From contig CAVYEI010000005.1 in assembly GCA_963767475.1 (NCBI GenBank), forward strand, positions 186,001 to 250,000: DNA of 64,000 nt, in the 5' to 3' direction. The DNA is from WHSW01 sp963767475. Its GTDB lineage: Bacteria > Actinomycetota > Thermoleophilia > Solirubrobacterales > 70-9. Positions 1 through 8,652 of this stretch are shown one piece after another. Position numbers and translations under genes: made by a program. How positions within the stretch are numbered: the first letter of the stretch is position 1; each line of letters opens with the position of its first letter. The notes below the pieces were generated by a model. It ran no database searches and was not told the DNA's origin. It saw nothing but the letters and a program-made list of their open reading frames with translations.

Positions 1-1
1 C

Positions 2-544
2 ACCACGCGCGGCGTGCTCGGGCTCGGCGTTCCCCAGGCGACGGCGATCGCCGACGTCGCCGCCGCCCGCGCCCAGCACATGCTGGAGACGGGCGAGTAC
101 TGCAACGTGATCGCCGACGGCGGCATGCGCACCGGTGGCGACCTCTCGAAGGCGATCGCGGTCGGCGCCGACGCGGTGATGATCGGCTCGCCGCTGGCGC
201 GCGCGACGCAGGCCCCGGGGCGCGGTTATCACTGGGGGATGGCCACCTTCCATCCCTCGCTGCCACGCGGCACGCGGGTGAAGACGCAACAGGACGGGAC
301 CCTGGAGGAGATCCTGATGGGCCCGGCGCACGAGAACGACGGCACCTTCAACCTGATCGGGGCGCTGAAGACCTCGATGGCCACCTGCGGCTATGAGGAC
401 ATTCGTGATTTCCAGCGCGCCGAGGTGATGGTGGCGCCGTCGCTGCAGACCGAGGGCAAGCAGCTGCAGCGCTCGCAGGAGGTCGGTATGGGCTCCAACG
501 GCCGGGCCAGAGTCGCAAACGGGGTAGCCGCCGCGGATGCCTGA
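2..544 (+). CDS. guaB3: GuaB3-family IMP dehydrogenase-related protein (C-terminal part, cut by window edge)
   Basis: The reading frame is open from the first bases, so the start lies outside the window; about 180 C-terminal residues are present. Seen: the phosphate-binding stretch IADGGMRTGGDLSKA of the IMPDH/GMPR TIM barrel, followed by YHWGMA, LPRGTR and APSLQTEG, which are typical of the actinobacterial GuaB3 branch and not of GuaB itself. GuaB3 proteins belong to the purine nucleotide interconversion family; their exact reaction is less certain than that of GuaB. The stop overlaps the annotated ATG of guaA, so the two form a guanine nucleotide operon. Confidence 0.85.
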   Translation, partial: TTRGVLGLGVPQATAIADVAAARAQHMLETGEYCNVIADGGMRTGGDLSKAIAVGADAVMIGSPLARATQAPGRGYHWGMATFHPSLPRGTRVKTQQDGTLEEILMGPAHENDGTFNLIGALKTSMATCGYEDIRDFQRAEVMVAPSLQTEGKQLQRSQEVGMGSNGRARVANGVAAADA

Positions 545-2225
545 TCCCGCGGTCGCCCCCGAGCACGCGGCCGGGGGCGCCGTGCGGCCTGCGGATGGCT
601 CGCGTGGGCCGATCGTCACCGGCGATCCCGCGCTGCCGGTCGAGCCCGGCGTCCACGAGGCGATCGAGGTCGCGCCGCCGGCGACCGCGCAGGAGGAGGT
701 GCTGGTGCTCGATTTCGGCGGCCAGTACTCGCAGCTGATCGCCCGGCGGATCCGCGAGTGCGGCGTCTATGCCGAGTTGCTCCCGCACGATCTCGAGATC
801 GAGCGAATCCGCGAGCGCGCCCCGGTCGCCCTGGTGCTCTCCGGTGGCCCGGCGTCGGTGTATTCGGAGGGCGCGCCGAAGCTGCGCCCCGAGCTGCTCG
901 AGCTCGGGATCCCGGTGCTCGGGATCTGTTACGGAATGCAGGCGATGGTGCTCGAGCTGGGCGGCAAGGTCGAGGGCGCCGAGGCGGGTGAGTTCGGCCG
1001 CACGGCGCTCAACCTGAGCGGCGACGGCGGCCGCCTGCTCGCCGGCCTGCCGCCCGAGCAGCAGTGCTGGATGAGCCACCGCGACTCGGTCTTCGAGCCG
1101 CCCGCCGGCTTCACCGCGCTCGGCGCCAGCCCCGGCTCGCCGGTCGCCGCGCTCGAGGACACCGAGCGCGGCCTCTACGGAATCCAGTTTCACCCCGAGG
1201 TCGTGCACACGCCCTACGGCCAGCAGATCCTCGACCGCTTCCTGCGCGAGATCGCCGGCGCCGAGGGGGCCTGGTCGCCGGCATCGGTGATCGACGAGCA
1301 GATCGGCCGGATCCGCGCCCAGGTCGGTGATGCGGGCGTGATCTGCGGCCTCTCCGGCGGCGTCGACTCGGCGACCGCCGCGGCGCTCGTGCACCGCGCG
1401 ATCGGGGACCAGCTCACCTGCGTGCTCGTCGATCACGGCCTGATGCGAAAGAACGAGGCCGACCAGGTGGTCGCGGCGATGGAAGAGCTCGGTGTGAATC
1501 TGATCCTCGTCGACGCCGAGCAGCGCTTTCTCGAGCGGCTCGCCGGCGTCGAGGAGCCCGAGCGAAAGCGGATGATCATCGGCGAGGAGTTCATCCGCGT
1601 GTTCGAGGACGAGGCGACGAAGCTCGACGGGGTCGGCTTCCTGGTCCAGGGGACGCTGTACTCGGATGTGATCGAGTCGGGCGGCGACGGGCGCACGGCC
1701 GACACGATCAAGTCGCATCACAACGTCGGCGGCCTGCCCGAGGATCTCGGCTTCGACCTGGTCGAGCCGCTGCGGATGCTGTTCAAAGACGAGGTCCGCG
1801 CGGTCGCCGCCGAGCTCGGGCTCTCGGAGAAGGTGGTCTGGCGCCAGCCGTTCCCCGGTCCCGGCCTGGCGATCCGGATCGTCGGTGGCGAGGTCAACCG
1901 CGAGCGCCTCGACATCCTCCGCGACGCCGACGCGATCCTCCAGGAGGAGATCAAGGCCGCCAGCCTCTACCGCGAGCTGTGGCAATCCTTCTGCGTGCTC
2001 CCCGTCGTGCGCTCGGTCGGCGTCCAGGGCGACGGGCGAACCTACGCCTACCCGATCGTGATTCGCGCCGTCACCTCTCAGGACGCGATGACCGCCGACT
2101 GGGCCCGGCTTCCCTACGACCTGCTCGAGCGGGTCTCGAACCGGATCATCAACGAGGTCACCGGGGTCAACCGGGTAGCGCTCGACATCAGCTCGAAGCC
2201 GCCGGCGACGATCGAGTGGGAGTGA
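537..2225 (+). CDS. guaA: GMP synthase (glutamine-hydrolysing)
   Basis: Converts XMP, ATP and glutamine to GMP in the cytoplasm. The class I glutamine amidotransferase domain begins at VLDFGGQYSQL (about residue 57), with nucleophile Cys131 in GICYGMQ and the His219/Glu221 pair in FHPEV. The ATP pyrophosphatase P-loop SGGVDS is at about 273-278, and the dimerisation domain ends in the family-typical IEWE. Length is normal apart from about 55 low-complexity residues before the conserved start. Two starts are possible: ATG 537, which overlaps guaB3 by 8 nt, or GTG 705, which has AGGAGG (691-696) eight nt upstream and would give a protein of usual length. I keep 537 as the outer limit but find 705 at least as likely. 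Confidence 0.95.
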   Translation: MPDPAVAPEHAAGGAVRPADGSRGPIVTGDPALPVEPGVHEAIEVAPPATAQEEVLVLDFGGQYSQLIARRIRECGVYAELLPHDLEIERIRERAPVALVLSGGPASVYSEGAPKLRPELLELGIPVLGICYGMQAMVLELGGKVEGAEAGEFGRTALNLSGDGGRLLAGLPPEQQCWMSHRDSVFEPPAGFTALGASPGSPVAALEDTERGLYGIQFHPEVVHTPYGQQILDRFLREIAGAEGAWSPASVIDEQIGRIRAQVGDAGVICGLSGGVDSATAAALVHRAIGDQLTCVLVDHGLMRKNEADQVVAAMEELGVNLILVDAEQRFLERLAGVEEPERKRMIIGEEFIRVFEDEATKLDGVGFLVQGTLYSDVIESGGDGRTADTIKSHHNVGGLPEDLGFDLVEPLRMLFKDEVRAVAAELGLSEKVVWRQPFPGPGLAIRIVGGEVNRERLDILRDADAILQEEIKAASLYRELWQSFCVLPVVRSVGVQGDGRTYAYPIVIRAVTSQDAMTADWARLPYDLLERVSNRIINEVTGVNRVALDISSKPPATIEWE

Positions 2226-2242
2226 GCCGGCCCGTCTCGGTG

Positions 2243-2248
2243 TAGCCT
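2243..2248 (+). promoter_or_regulatory. -10 box TAGCCT of a leaderless-type promoter
   Basis: TAGCCT lies 8 nt before ATG 2257 and 10 nt before GTG 2259. The predicted transcript would therefore begin at or next to a start codon and run into the FAD oxidoreductase gene. Confidence 0.5.
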
Positions 2249-2256
2249 CGCCGCGG

Positions 2257-2286
2257 ATGTGCGAGCGGGGGATGGGCAAGGCGTGA
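2257..2286 (+). other. possible 9-codon leaderless upstream ORF
   Basis: ATG 2257 opens a frame reading MCERGMGKA whose TGA (2284-2286) overlaps GTG 2283, the best start of the oxidoreductase, as GTGA. The ATG sits 8 nt after the TAGCCT box, the spacing of leaderless starts elsewhere in this window. It could couple translation to the next gene, but this may be coincidence in so short a frame. Confidence 0.3.
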
Positions 2287-3656
2287 GGATCGCCGTCATC
2301 GGAGCAGGGATGACCGGGCTTGCCGCAGCGCATCGGCTCTCCGGCGTGGGGCATACCTGCGACGTCTACGAGCGCTGGCCCGGGCTCGGCGGCCAGGTGG
2401 CGACGATCGACGTCGGCGACGGCCTGCTGCTGGAGCGCTACTACCACCACCTGTTCACCAGCGATCGCCACATCGCCGCCCTCTACGAGGAGATCGGCCT
2501 CCCCGACGGGATCGAGTGGTTCGAGTCGAGCGTGGCGATGTTCTGCGAGGGCCGCAGCTATCCGTTCACCAGCCCGCTCGACCTGCTGCGGTTCACGCCT
2601 CTGTCGCTGCGCTCGCGCCTGCGGATGGGCTACGCCGCCCTGATGCTGCAGCGCCGCCACCCCGAGGTCGGCCCGTTCGAGTCGATCACCGCGCATCGCT
2701 GGATCGTCGACTCGATGGGCACGGAGGCCTGGGAGAAGGTCTGGGGGCCGCTGCTGCGGGGCAAGTTCGGCGACCACGCCGAGGAGATCTCGATGGCCTG
2801 GCTGTGGGCGAGGCTGACCGTGCGGCGGCGGATGAAGGGCAAGGAGGCCCGCACCGAGATGCTCGGCTATCCCCGCGGCAGCTGGGAGCCGCTGCTCGAG
2901 CGCCTGCGAGATCTGATCGTCGAGCGCGGCGGCAGGGTGCTGATCGACCGCCCGGCGATCTCGATCGGCGCTCGTGACGGGAGGTTCGAGATCGCCTGGG
3001 GCGCACCGGACTCCTTTCGCGCCGGACACGACCCGGCCCGCTTCGACCGCGGCGGTGAGCCGGAGCTCTACGACGCCGTGATCGCGACCGTCCCCAACCA
3101 CATCTTCAAGTCGCTGCTCGAGCCCGAGCTCGAGCGCCGCGTCGGCGCCTCCTACATCGGTCGCCTCGACTCGATCGTCTACGACACCGCGCTCTGTGCC
3201 CTGCTCGAGATCGACCGTCCGCTGACCCCGTATTACTGGACCAACATCGCCGACAACGAGCTCCCCTTCGTCGGCCTGATCGAGCAGACCAACCTGATCT
3301 CGGCGGAGCGCTACGGCGGCCGCCACTTCCTCTACATCGCCAACTACCTCGACCCGAGCCACCGCCTGCTCGAGCTCTCGCCCGACGAGCTGCTCGCCGA
3401 GTACGAGCCCGGCCTGCGCAAGGTCAGCCCAGGGTTCGACCTCGGCCGTGTTCGTGAGCGCTGGGTGTTCAAGGAGCCCGACGCCCAGCCGATCGTCACC
3501 GTCGGCTACCCGGAGCGGATGCCGCCGCTCGACACCGGCGTACCTGGCCTGGTGCTGGCGAACACGACCCAGGTCTACCCCGAGGACCGGGGCACCAACT
3601 ACAGCGTCGAGCTCGGCGACCGCGCCGTGCGGGCGCTGGCGAAGAGCCTCAGCTAG
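2283..3656 (+). CDS. FAD-dependent amine oxidase / protoporphyrinogen oxidase-like protein
   Basis: About 457 residues. The N-terminus is a Rossmann FAD-binding motif, GAGMTGLAAAHRL, directly after the start, followed by YERWPGLGGQ, which resembles the second FAD-contact segment of this family. The C-terminus has the flavin-contact region with TTQVYPEDRG. The protein resembles the HemG/HpnE/UDP-galactopyranose mutase-like group of flavoproteins; substrate cannot be read from sequence. A start at GTG 2259 would add eight residues before the conserved VRIAVIG and is the alternative if the transcript is leaderless. The gene converges on a polysaccharide flippase and their stop codons share one CTAG, so a role in envelope glycan modification is possible but is inference. 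Confidence 0.8.
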   Translation: MRIAVIGAGMTGLAAAHRLSGVGHTCDVYERWPGLGGQVATIDVGDGLLLERYYHHLFTSDRHIAALYEEIGLPDGIEWFESSVAMFCEGRSYPFTSPLDLLRFTPLSLRSRLRMGYAALMLQRRHPEVGPFESITAHRWIVDSMGTEAWEKVWGPLLRGKFGDHAEEISMAWLWARLTVRRRMKGKEARTEMLGYPRGSWEPLLERLRDLIVERGGRVLIDRPAISIGARDGRFEIAWGAPDSFRAGHDPARFDRGGEPELYDAVIATVPNHIFKSLLEPELERRVGASYIGRLDSIVYDTALCALLEIDRPLTPYYWTNIADNELPFVGLIEQTNLISAERYGGRHFLYIANYLDPSHRLLELSPDELLAEYEPGLRKVSPGFDLGRVRERWVFKEPDAQPIVTVGYPERMPPLDTGVPGLVLANTTQVYPEDRGTNYSVELGDRAVRALAKSLS

Positions 3657-5018
3657 CCGAGCTCGTCGGCGGCGGCCAGCTGCGCCTCGAGCTCGCGCCC
3701 CGAGCCGGGCTCGATCTGATCGGCGGCGACCGGATGCGGGCTGCGGTAGAGCAACAACAGCAGGCCGGAGAGCGCCATCGCGGAGACGGTGAAGCCGACC
3801 TCGACCGTGCGGAAGAGCTCCAGCGGCTGGATCAGGTTGAAGACGATGAAGCCAACGGCGCAGGCGACCCAGCAGACCGCCGCCCGCCGAGCCTGGCCCT
3901 GGGCGAGCGCGGCCTGGTTCAGGGTCACGGCGGAGAGGTAGAAGCCCATGCCGACGGCGACGATCGCGAGCCCGGCGCGGTCGTAGGTGTGGTCGTCGCC
4001 AAAGGCGATCTGCATCGCCTGCGGGCCGACCAAGAGGACCCCGACAGTGACCGCGGCGGCGAAGCCGGCGATGATCAGCAGGGTGTCGTTGATCGACATC
4101 CGGAAGGCGTCCTGGCCGGTCGCGTCGCCACGGGTGCGCAGCCGGGTCAGGTGGGGAAGGAGGCTGGCGGCGACCGCCTGGAACAGCAGCAGCGGCGCCC
4201 GGGCGACCATCAGGATGTTGAAGATCTTGCCCGCGGCGTCGGCGTCCTCGGCGCCGCGGACGAACAGGGCCCCGGAGCTGACCAGGACCTGTTCGCAGAG
4301 CATCATCACCAGCACCGCTGCGGCGAAGGCGCCCCCGCGGGCGAGGGTGAACTCGAGCCCCGAATCCGAGGCGTCGGCAGCGGGGGCCGAGCGCCGGTGG
4401 CGCCGGATCGCGAACGGGAGCACAGTCAGGCAGGCGAGCGGGGCGACCGCGATTCCGAGCGCGACCGCATCGATGCCCTCCGCGATCCCGAGCGCGACCG
4501 CGACCGGGAACATCAGCCGCGAGCTGCCCTCGAGCACGAGCACGGTCGCGTAGAGGCCGAACTGCCGGCGCCCGGCGAGGAAGCCACGGGCGTAGTAGGC
4601 GGCGCCGAAGCCGGCGACCCCGACCACCAGGACCCAGTACAGGGTCTCGCTGCCGTCGAGCAGCTCGTCGGTGATCGAGCCGCGGAGCGCCAGCATCACG
4701 ACCACCGCCAGCAGGGTGACGCTGCCCTGGATCAGGGCAGCGATCTTGAGCACGTGGCCGGAGCCCTCGCCCATCTCCTCGTGCTCGGCGAGGTTGCGCG
4801 AGAGCAACTGCTCGATCGGCCGGAAGAGGGTCGCCGCGACGATGAAGTTGACCGACCAGAGGACGACGATCGTCCCGTACTCGATGCGTGTTCAGGGTGT
4901 GCGAGGAGACGGCGAAGAACGCGTATGCGAGCAGCCCGGCGGTCCCCAGCGCGACCGTCAGCAGGCCCGCTGCGCGCCCGTATTGCCGCGTCTCCGCGGC
5001 TGCAACGTCGTCGCTCAT
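3653..5018 (-). CDS. polysaccharide/oligosaccharide flippase, MATE/MOP superfamily (one frameshift)
   Basis: Reads from ATG 5018 as MSDDVAAAET, a first hydrophobic helix and HTLNTH, then breaks; the frame resumes with EYGTIVVLWSVNF and continues through many membrane helices to 3653. The break is near 4884, where one base too many separates the two halves. The whole has the size (about 455 residues) and multi-helix pattern of Wzx-type flippases, which move lipid-linked glycans across the membrane. ATG 5018 is supported by a TAGCTT box 7 nt upstream. I regard the break as a sequence error because both halves look intact. It lies just downstream of two cell-wall M23 peptidases. Confidence 0.8.
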
Positions 5019-5025
5019 CGCGGCC

Positions 5026-5031
5026 AAGCTA
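5026..5031 (-). promoter_or_regulatory. -10 box TAGCTT for the flippase
   Basis: On the minus strand TAGCTT is followed by 7 nt and ATG 5018. It lies in the short gap after the M23 peptidase stop, so the flippase could be transcribed separately as a leaderless mRNA. Confidence 0.5.
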
Positions 5032-5039
5032 CTGGCTCG

Positions 5040-5847
5040 TCACGAGAAGGAGTCCCACAGGCGCAGCGCCGGGGCCGGGTCCTCCGGGCCGCCGTCGTGG
5101 TAGCCGTGCGGCCAGAGCTCGAAATGAAGCTGGCAGAACTCGTTGCGCGCGTTGCCCGTCTTGCCGACCTCACCGACCAGCTCGCCGGTATGAACTCGAT
5201 CTCCCTCGGCGAGCGGCGTCGGCGCCTGCAGGTGGGCGTAGAAGTAGTCGCGATCGGTGGCCAGGCCATCGATCACCACGTAGTAGCCGTAGAGCGCGTC
5301 GCTGTAACCGGTGGCCGCGACCTTGCCGCCGCGCGCGGCGATCAGGGGCGTGCCGCATGCGGCCGGCAGGTCCTGGCCCTCGTGCACGCGGCCGCCGCTT
5401 CGCGGGGCGCCGAACGGGTCGCCGTAGGTGTGAGCGCCCTGGACGGGGAAGACGTGATCGTGAAACTCGAAGCGGCCGATCGCCGCACCGCGATGTCCGG
5501 GCGGGCCGATCCGGAACTCGTAGGCACCGTCGGCGGGCACCCCGCGGTTGCCCCGCCGGCCGTCCCAGCGCAGCTGGTGGAACTTGCCCGGCGCCAGGCC
5601 GCGCTTTTCGTAGCGGCGCATCGCCTTGCCGTCGCCGGCGCGGACGACGCGGACGACGAGGTCGAGCCGGCGCTCGGCGGCGAAGCTGAACCGGGCGGTG
5701 GCGGCGCTTGGCGCCGTCGAAGTAGACCGTGCCCGGCTTCACCGTGCCGCTGCGAAGCTCGAACCCGGCGCCCGTGGGCGCCGCGCCGGCGCCGCCGACG
5801 ATCACACAGGCGACGACCAGGGTCGCGCAGGCCGCGAACGCGCGCAT
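5040..5847 (-). CDS. secreted M23-family peptidase-like protein, atypical active site (one frameshift)
   Basis: Starts at ATG 5847 with a signal peptide ending near GAGAAP. An extra G at about 5712 breaks the frame in the spacer; afterwards it continues to the M23 (LytM-type) domain. Seen in the domain: GRVHEGQD, carrying the first zinc His and Asp, then YAHL, then FCQLHFEL. In typical members the last motif is HLHFE: the second His is a zinc ligand and the first a catalytic-site His. Here that first His is Gln (CAG), so activity may be lost or altered. The start lies 10 nt after the stop of its intact paralog, so both should share the c-di-AMP riboswitch. Expected location is outside the membrane at peptidoglycan. 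Confidence 0.8.
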
Positions 5848-5857
5848 CTGCTCGCGC

Positions 5858-7019
5858 TCAGCTCCAGCTGTCCCAGCTGTGCATCAGCGGCCCGACCGAG
5901 GGCATCGCGTGGCCGCCCTCGTACCAGCCGGGCGCCGTCCAGATCTCGAAATGCAGGTGGCATCCGGAGGCGTTGCCGGTCTGGCCGACGTCGCCGATCA
6001 CCTGGCCGGTCCGCACGCGCGCGCCGCGGCGCAGCGGCGAGCGCCGGATCATGTGGGCGTAGAAGGTGTCGACGCCGGTGCCCTTGCCGTCGATGACGAT
6101 GTAGTTGCCCGCCGCCGACTGCACGTCGATCGTCTGCACGCGACCGCCGCGGGCGGCATGGATCGGCGTGCCGCACTTGGCGAACACGTCCTGGCCCTCG
6201 TGTCCGCGCCCGGCGCCGTAGCCGTCGCCGTAGTTGTGCTTGGAGTCGAGCGGGAAGCGGTAGAGGTGATAGCCGAAGACCGAATCCTCGGTGGCGACGG
6301 TGCCGCCGCCGGCCGCGTTGCCGATCTGGAACCTGTAGTCGCCGCCCGGCGCCTGAGCCCCGTCGCTGGTCAGGCCGTCCCACTTGGCGACGTTTCGTGT
6401 GCTCGGGCTCGGCGTCCGGCTGGATGAAGGTGTCGACCACCTCCCGGGTCTTGCGGTTGACGACCTCGACCCGGACGTCGGTCGCCGACTCGCCCTGGAA
6501 GATGTAGGAGACCTGCGGCGCGCGCAGGCCGTCGTAGAAGGTCTGGTGCGGTATCGCCTCGGCCGCGGTGAGCTTGAACTCGCCGGCATCGGGGATCTGG
6601 CCCGCTCCGACGATCTTCAGCGGCTTGTCCTTCGGCGTCTCCGCCTCGATCCCGTAGGCGCGAGCGCGGACCGTCCCGGTGGCGGCCGCGTCCGGCACCT
6701 TGACCTCGATCACGGTCGAGCCGATCGAGCTCGGTGTCGCCGCGACCCGGCCGCCCGAGGCGGCGGCGAAGCGGACCTCCTCGACCCCGTCGAGGCTGCG
6801 GCCGCTGAGCTGGACCTTGGAGCCGGCGGTGGCTACGCGGACGTCGGCGCAGCGCTCGAGGCAGATCACGCCGGTGAGCTGGGGAGGGTCCGGGGTGCCG
6901 ACACCGCCACCGCCGGAAGCCGAGGCGATCCCGGCGCCGGCGCAAAGGGTTGCCACCGCGACTGCGGTGAAGATCGGTTTTTGCCAATCGCGCCGAATCG
7001 ACGGCGCCCCCGGCTCCAT
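5858..7019 (-). CDS. secreted M23-family peptidoglycan endopeptidase (one frameshift)
   Basis: From ATG 7019: a short basic N-terminus, a hydrophobic signal segment ending in GIASASGG, and an IPT/TIG-like beta domain (about residues 40-140, including LSGRSLDGVEEVRF). After a spacer comes an M23 domain with GRGHEGQD, YAHM and CHLHFEIW, giving all zinc and catalytic residues. The frame breaks at the AAA run at 6393-6395 (TTT on the plus strand); removing one base restores HTNVAKWDG. The transcript begins with a ydaO-type riboswitch, so expression should respond to cyclic di-AMP, a known arrangement for actinobacterial wall hydrolases. The closest relation in the window is the downstream paralog. 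Confidence 0.85.
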
Positions 7020-7029
7020 GCGCTCGTGA

Positions 7030-7195
7030 GCCTCTCTTTCTCCAGCCTGCGGGGTTAGCTGACGGGCTCGCGCCGAAAGAGCGGCGCTACGGGCCTGTCC
7101 GCGTCGCGGTGACCCGACTCGCCCCTGGAGCGGTGTTCGACACCGCGCCAACGGTTCCCCCGCTCCCGGACGCCGCGGCGCGCGGGATTAGGCGG
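7030..7195 (-). ncRNA. cyclic-di-AMP riboswitch (ydaO/yuaA type)
   Basis: On the minus strand, reading from 7195 towards the peptidase: an early TAATCCC, then GCGGGGGAACC, later CCCGTCAGCTAACCCC and GGCTGGAGAAAGAGAGG just before the gene. The last two blocks match the strongly conserved 3' part of the ydaO motif (CGTCAGCTAACC, then AGAGAGG). The element fills most of the 309-bp gap between the divergent peptidase and rplM genes. ydaO riboswitches bind c-di-AMP and usually turn off wall-lysis and osmolyte genes. Recognition is from memory of the consensus; pairing was not computed. Confidence 0.8.
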
Positions 7196-7273
7196 TTTCT
7201 GGGGGCGACACTATACCCCCGGTGCAGGCGGCCAGAAGGCGGTCGCCGAGCCGCCAAGTGGCCCGGGCTCGGC

Positions 7274-7279
7274 TAACAT
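7274..7279 (+). promoter_or_regulatory. -10 box TAACAT of the rplM operon
   Basis: TAACAT is a good actinobacterial -10. Transcription would start at about 7286, at the foot of the hairpin described next, leaving a leader of about 43 nt before rplM. Confidence 0.45.
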
Positions 7280-7286
7280 CGTCCGG

Positions 7287-7322
7287 CCGCGCCCGAGGCG
7301 AGCGTGCATCGGGGCGGTTTTT
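7287..7322 (+). terminator. hairpin plus T-run in the rplM leader (attenuator-like)
   Basis: CCGCGCCCGA (7287-7296) can pair with TCGGGGCGG (7309-7317) with one bulged G, and TTTTT follows at 7318-7322, six nt before the rplM ATG. This has the form of an intrinsic terminator placed between promoter and start codon, so it may attenuate or autoregulate L13/S9 synthesis. There is no room for a usual Shine-Dalgarno site outside it. Confidence 0.5.
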
Positions 7323-7328
7323 CGTGCG

Positions 7329-7763
7329 ATGAAGACCTACGTAGCCAAGCCAACCGACCGCCAGCGAGACTGGTACGTGGTCGACGCCGAGGGTAAGACC
7401 CTGGGCCGGATGGCGACGCAGATCGCCGACGCCTTGCGGGGCAAGCGCAAGCCCGAGTACACGCCGCATTGCGACACCGGCGACTTCGTGGTCGTCGTCA
7501 ACGCCGAAAAGATCGTGGTCACCGGCAAGAAGCGCACCGACAAGCTCTACTGGCGACACAGCGGCTATCCGGGCGGGATCCGCTCGCGGACGCTGAACGA
7601 GATGCTCGAGCGCCGCCCCGAGGAAGTGATCCGCAAGGCGGTTCAGGGGATGTTGCCGCGCAACCGCCTTGCCCGCCAGCAGCTGCGCAAGCTCAAGGTC
7701 TACGCCGGGCCCGATCATCCGCACGCCGCCCAGCAGCCGAAGCCGATGGAGATCCAGACTTGA
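7329..7763 (+). CDS. rplM: 50S ribosomal protein L13
   Basis: 144 residues, normal length. Seen: family sequence from the start (KTYVAKP, WYVVDAEGKTLGRMAT), the conserved YTPHCDTGDFVVV and the WRHSGYPGG block, ending in a basic tail. L13 binds 23S rRNA early in large-subunit assembly. It is followed at once by rpsI, the usual L13-S9 pair: its TGA overlaps a TTG that can start the long form of S9. A hairpin with a T-run in its 5' leader suggests transcriptional control. Confidence 0.98.
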   Translation: MKTYVAKPTDRQRDWYVVDAEGKTLGRMATQIADALRGKRKPEYTPHCDTGDFVVVVNAEKIVVTGKKRTDKLYWRHSGYPGGIRSRTLNEMLERRPEEVIRKAVQGMLPRNRLARQQLRKLKVYAGPDHPHAAQQPKPMEIQT

Positions 7764-8642
7764 TCATCGAAGAGCCCGACCAGACCCCCGACGAGCCCGA
7801 GGCGACGGAGCCCGAGGCAACCGAGCCGGAGGCTCCCGCGGAGGAGCCACAGGCCGAAGAGCCACAGGCCGAGCGAACCCGCGCCAGCCGAGGAGCCCGC
7901 GGCCGAGGAGGCCGCCCCAGCGGAGGAGGAGGCCCCGGCCGAGGAGCCGGTCGCCGAGCCCGCAGCAGCGGAGCCGGTCGCCGACGAGCCCGCGGCCGAG
8001 CAGGCCGCGGAGCCGGAGCCCGCCGCCCCGCCCGCGGAGAAGGGTCCGCCCGCCGCCGCGGCCGAGAAGCCGAAGGCAAAGGACCAGGCTCCGGGCGCCG
8101 ACCTCGAGCCGATCAACCTCGAGCCCGAGCGTGAGCTTTCGGCGGAGGAGCGTGCCCGGCTGGAGGCCGAAGAGGAGGAGCGGGCCAGGCTCGAGCGCGA
8201 GGCCGAGGCCGGCGACGAGCCGCTCGCCCGCAGCCCTCAGGTCGAGATCGCCCCCGATGCGCGCGTGCAGGCCACCGGCAAGCGCAAGAGCTCGATCGCT
8301 CGCGTGATCCTTCGCGCCGGAAGCGGCGACTGCCAGATCAACGGCAAGCCGCTCGACGAGTACTTCCCCCGCCAGGCCCTGCGCACGATGGCTCGCTCGC
8401 CGCTGCTGACGGCCGGCTACGAGTCCAGCGTCGACGTCCAGGTCCGCGTCCACGGAGGCGGGATCGCCGGACAGGCCGGCGCCGTGCGCCATGGCATCGC
8501 CCGGGCGCTGACCGACATCGATCCCGAGCTGCGCTCGGAGCTCAAGCGACGCGGCCTGCTGACCCGCGACGCGCGCAAGAAGGAGCGGCGCAAGGCGGGG
8601 TTGAAGAAGGCTCGCAAGAAGCCGCAGTTCAGCAAACGCTGA
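7760..8642 (+). CDS. rpsI: 30S ribosomal protein S9 with long acidic N-terminal extension (one frameshift)
   Basis: The S9 domain proper is 8265-8642: VQATGKRKSSIARV, the GKPLDEYFPR block, GGGIAGQAGAVRHGIARAL, and a C-terminus ending KKPQFSKR, which in S9 reaches the P-site tRNA. Upstream there is no in-frame ATG, GTG or TTG, yet the DNA keeps coding an Ala/Glu/Pro-rich stretch and a charged helix-like ERARLEAEEEERARLE segment joined smoothly to S9. Removing the extra C at 7874 connects it to TTG 7760, which overlaps the rplM stop. The result is an extension of about 168 residues. The alternative is a normal-sized S9 from GTG 8265. The extension looks real because it stays stop-free and strongly biased in one frame. 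Confidence 0.85.
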
Positions 8643-8652
8643 GGCCGCTGCC

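Noticed and set aside
348..5027. 1559-residue open frame on the minus strand
   Set aside because: Arg/Pro-rich shadow of guaA, the FAD gene and the flippase; only its first residues (flippase N-terminus) are real. Long antisense open frames are common at this GC content.
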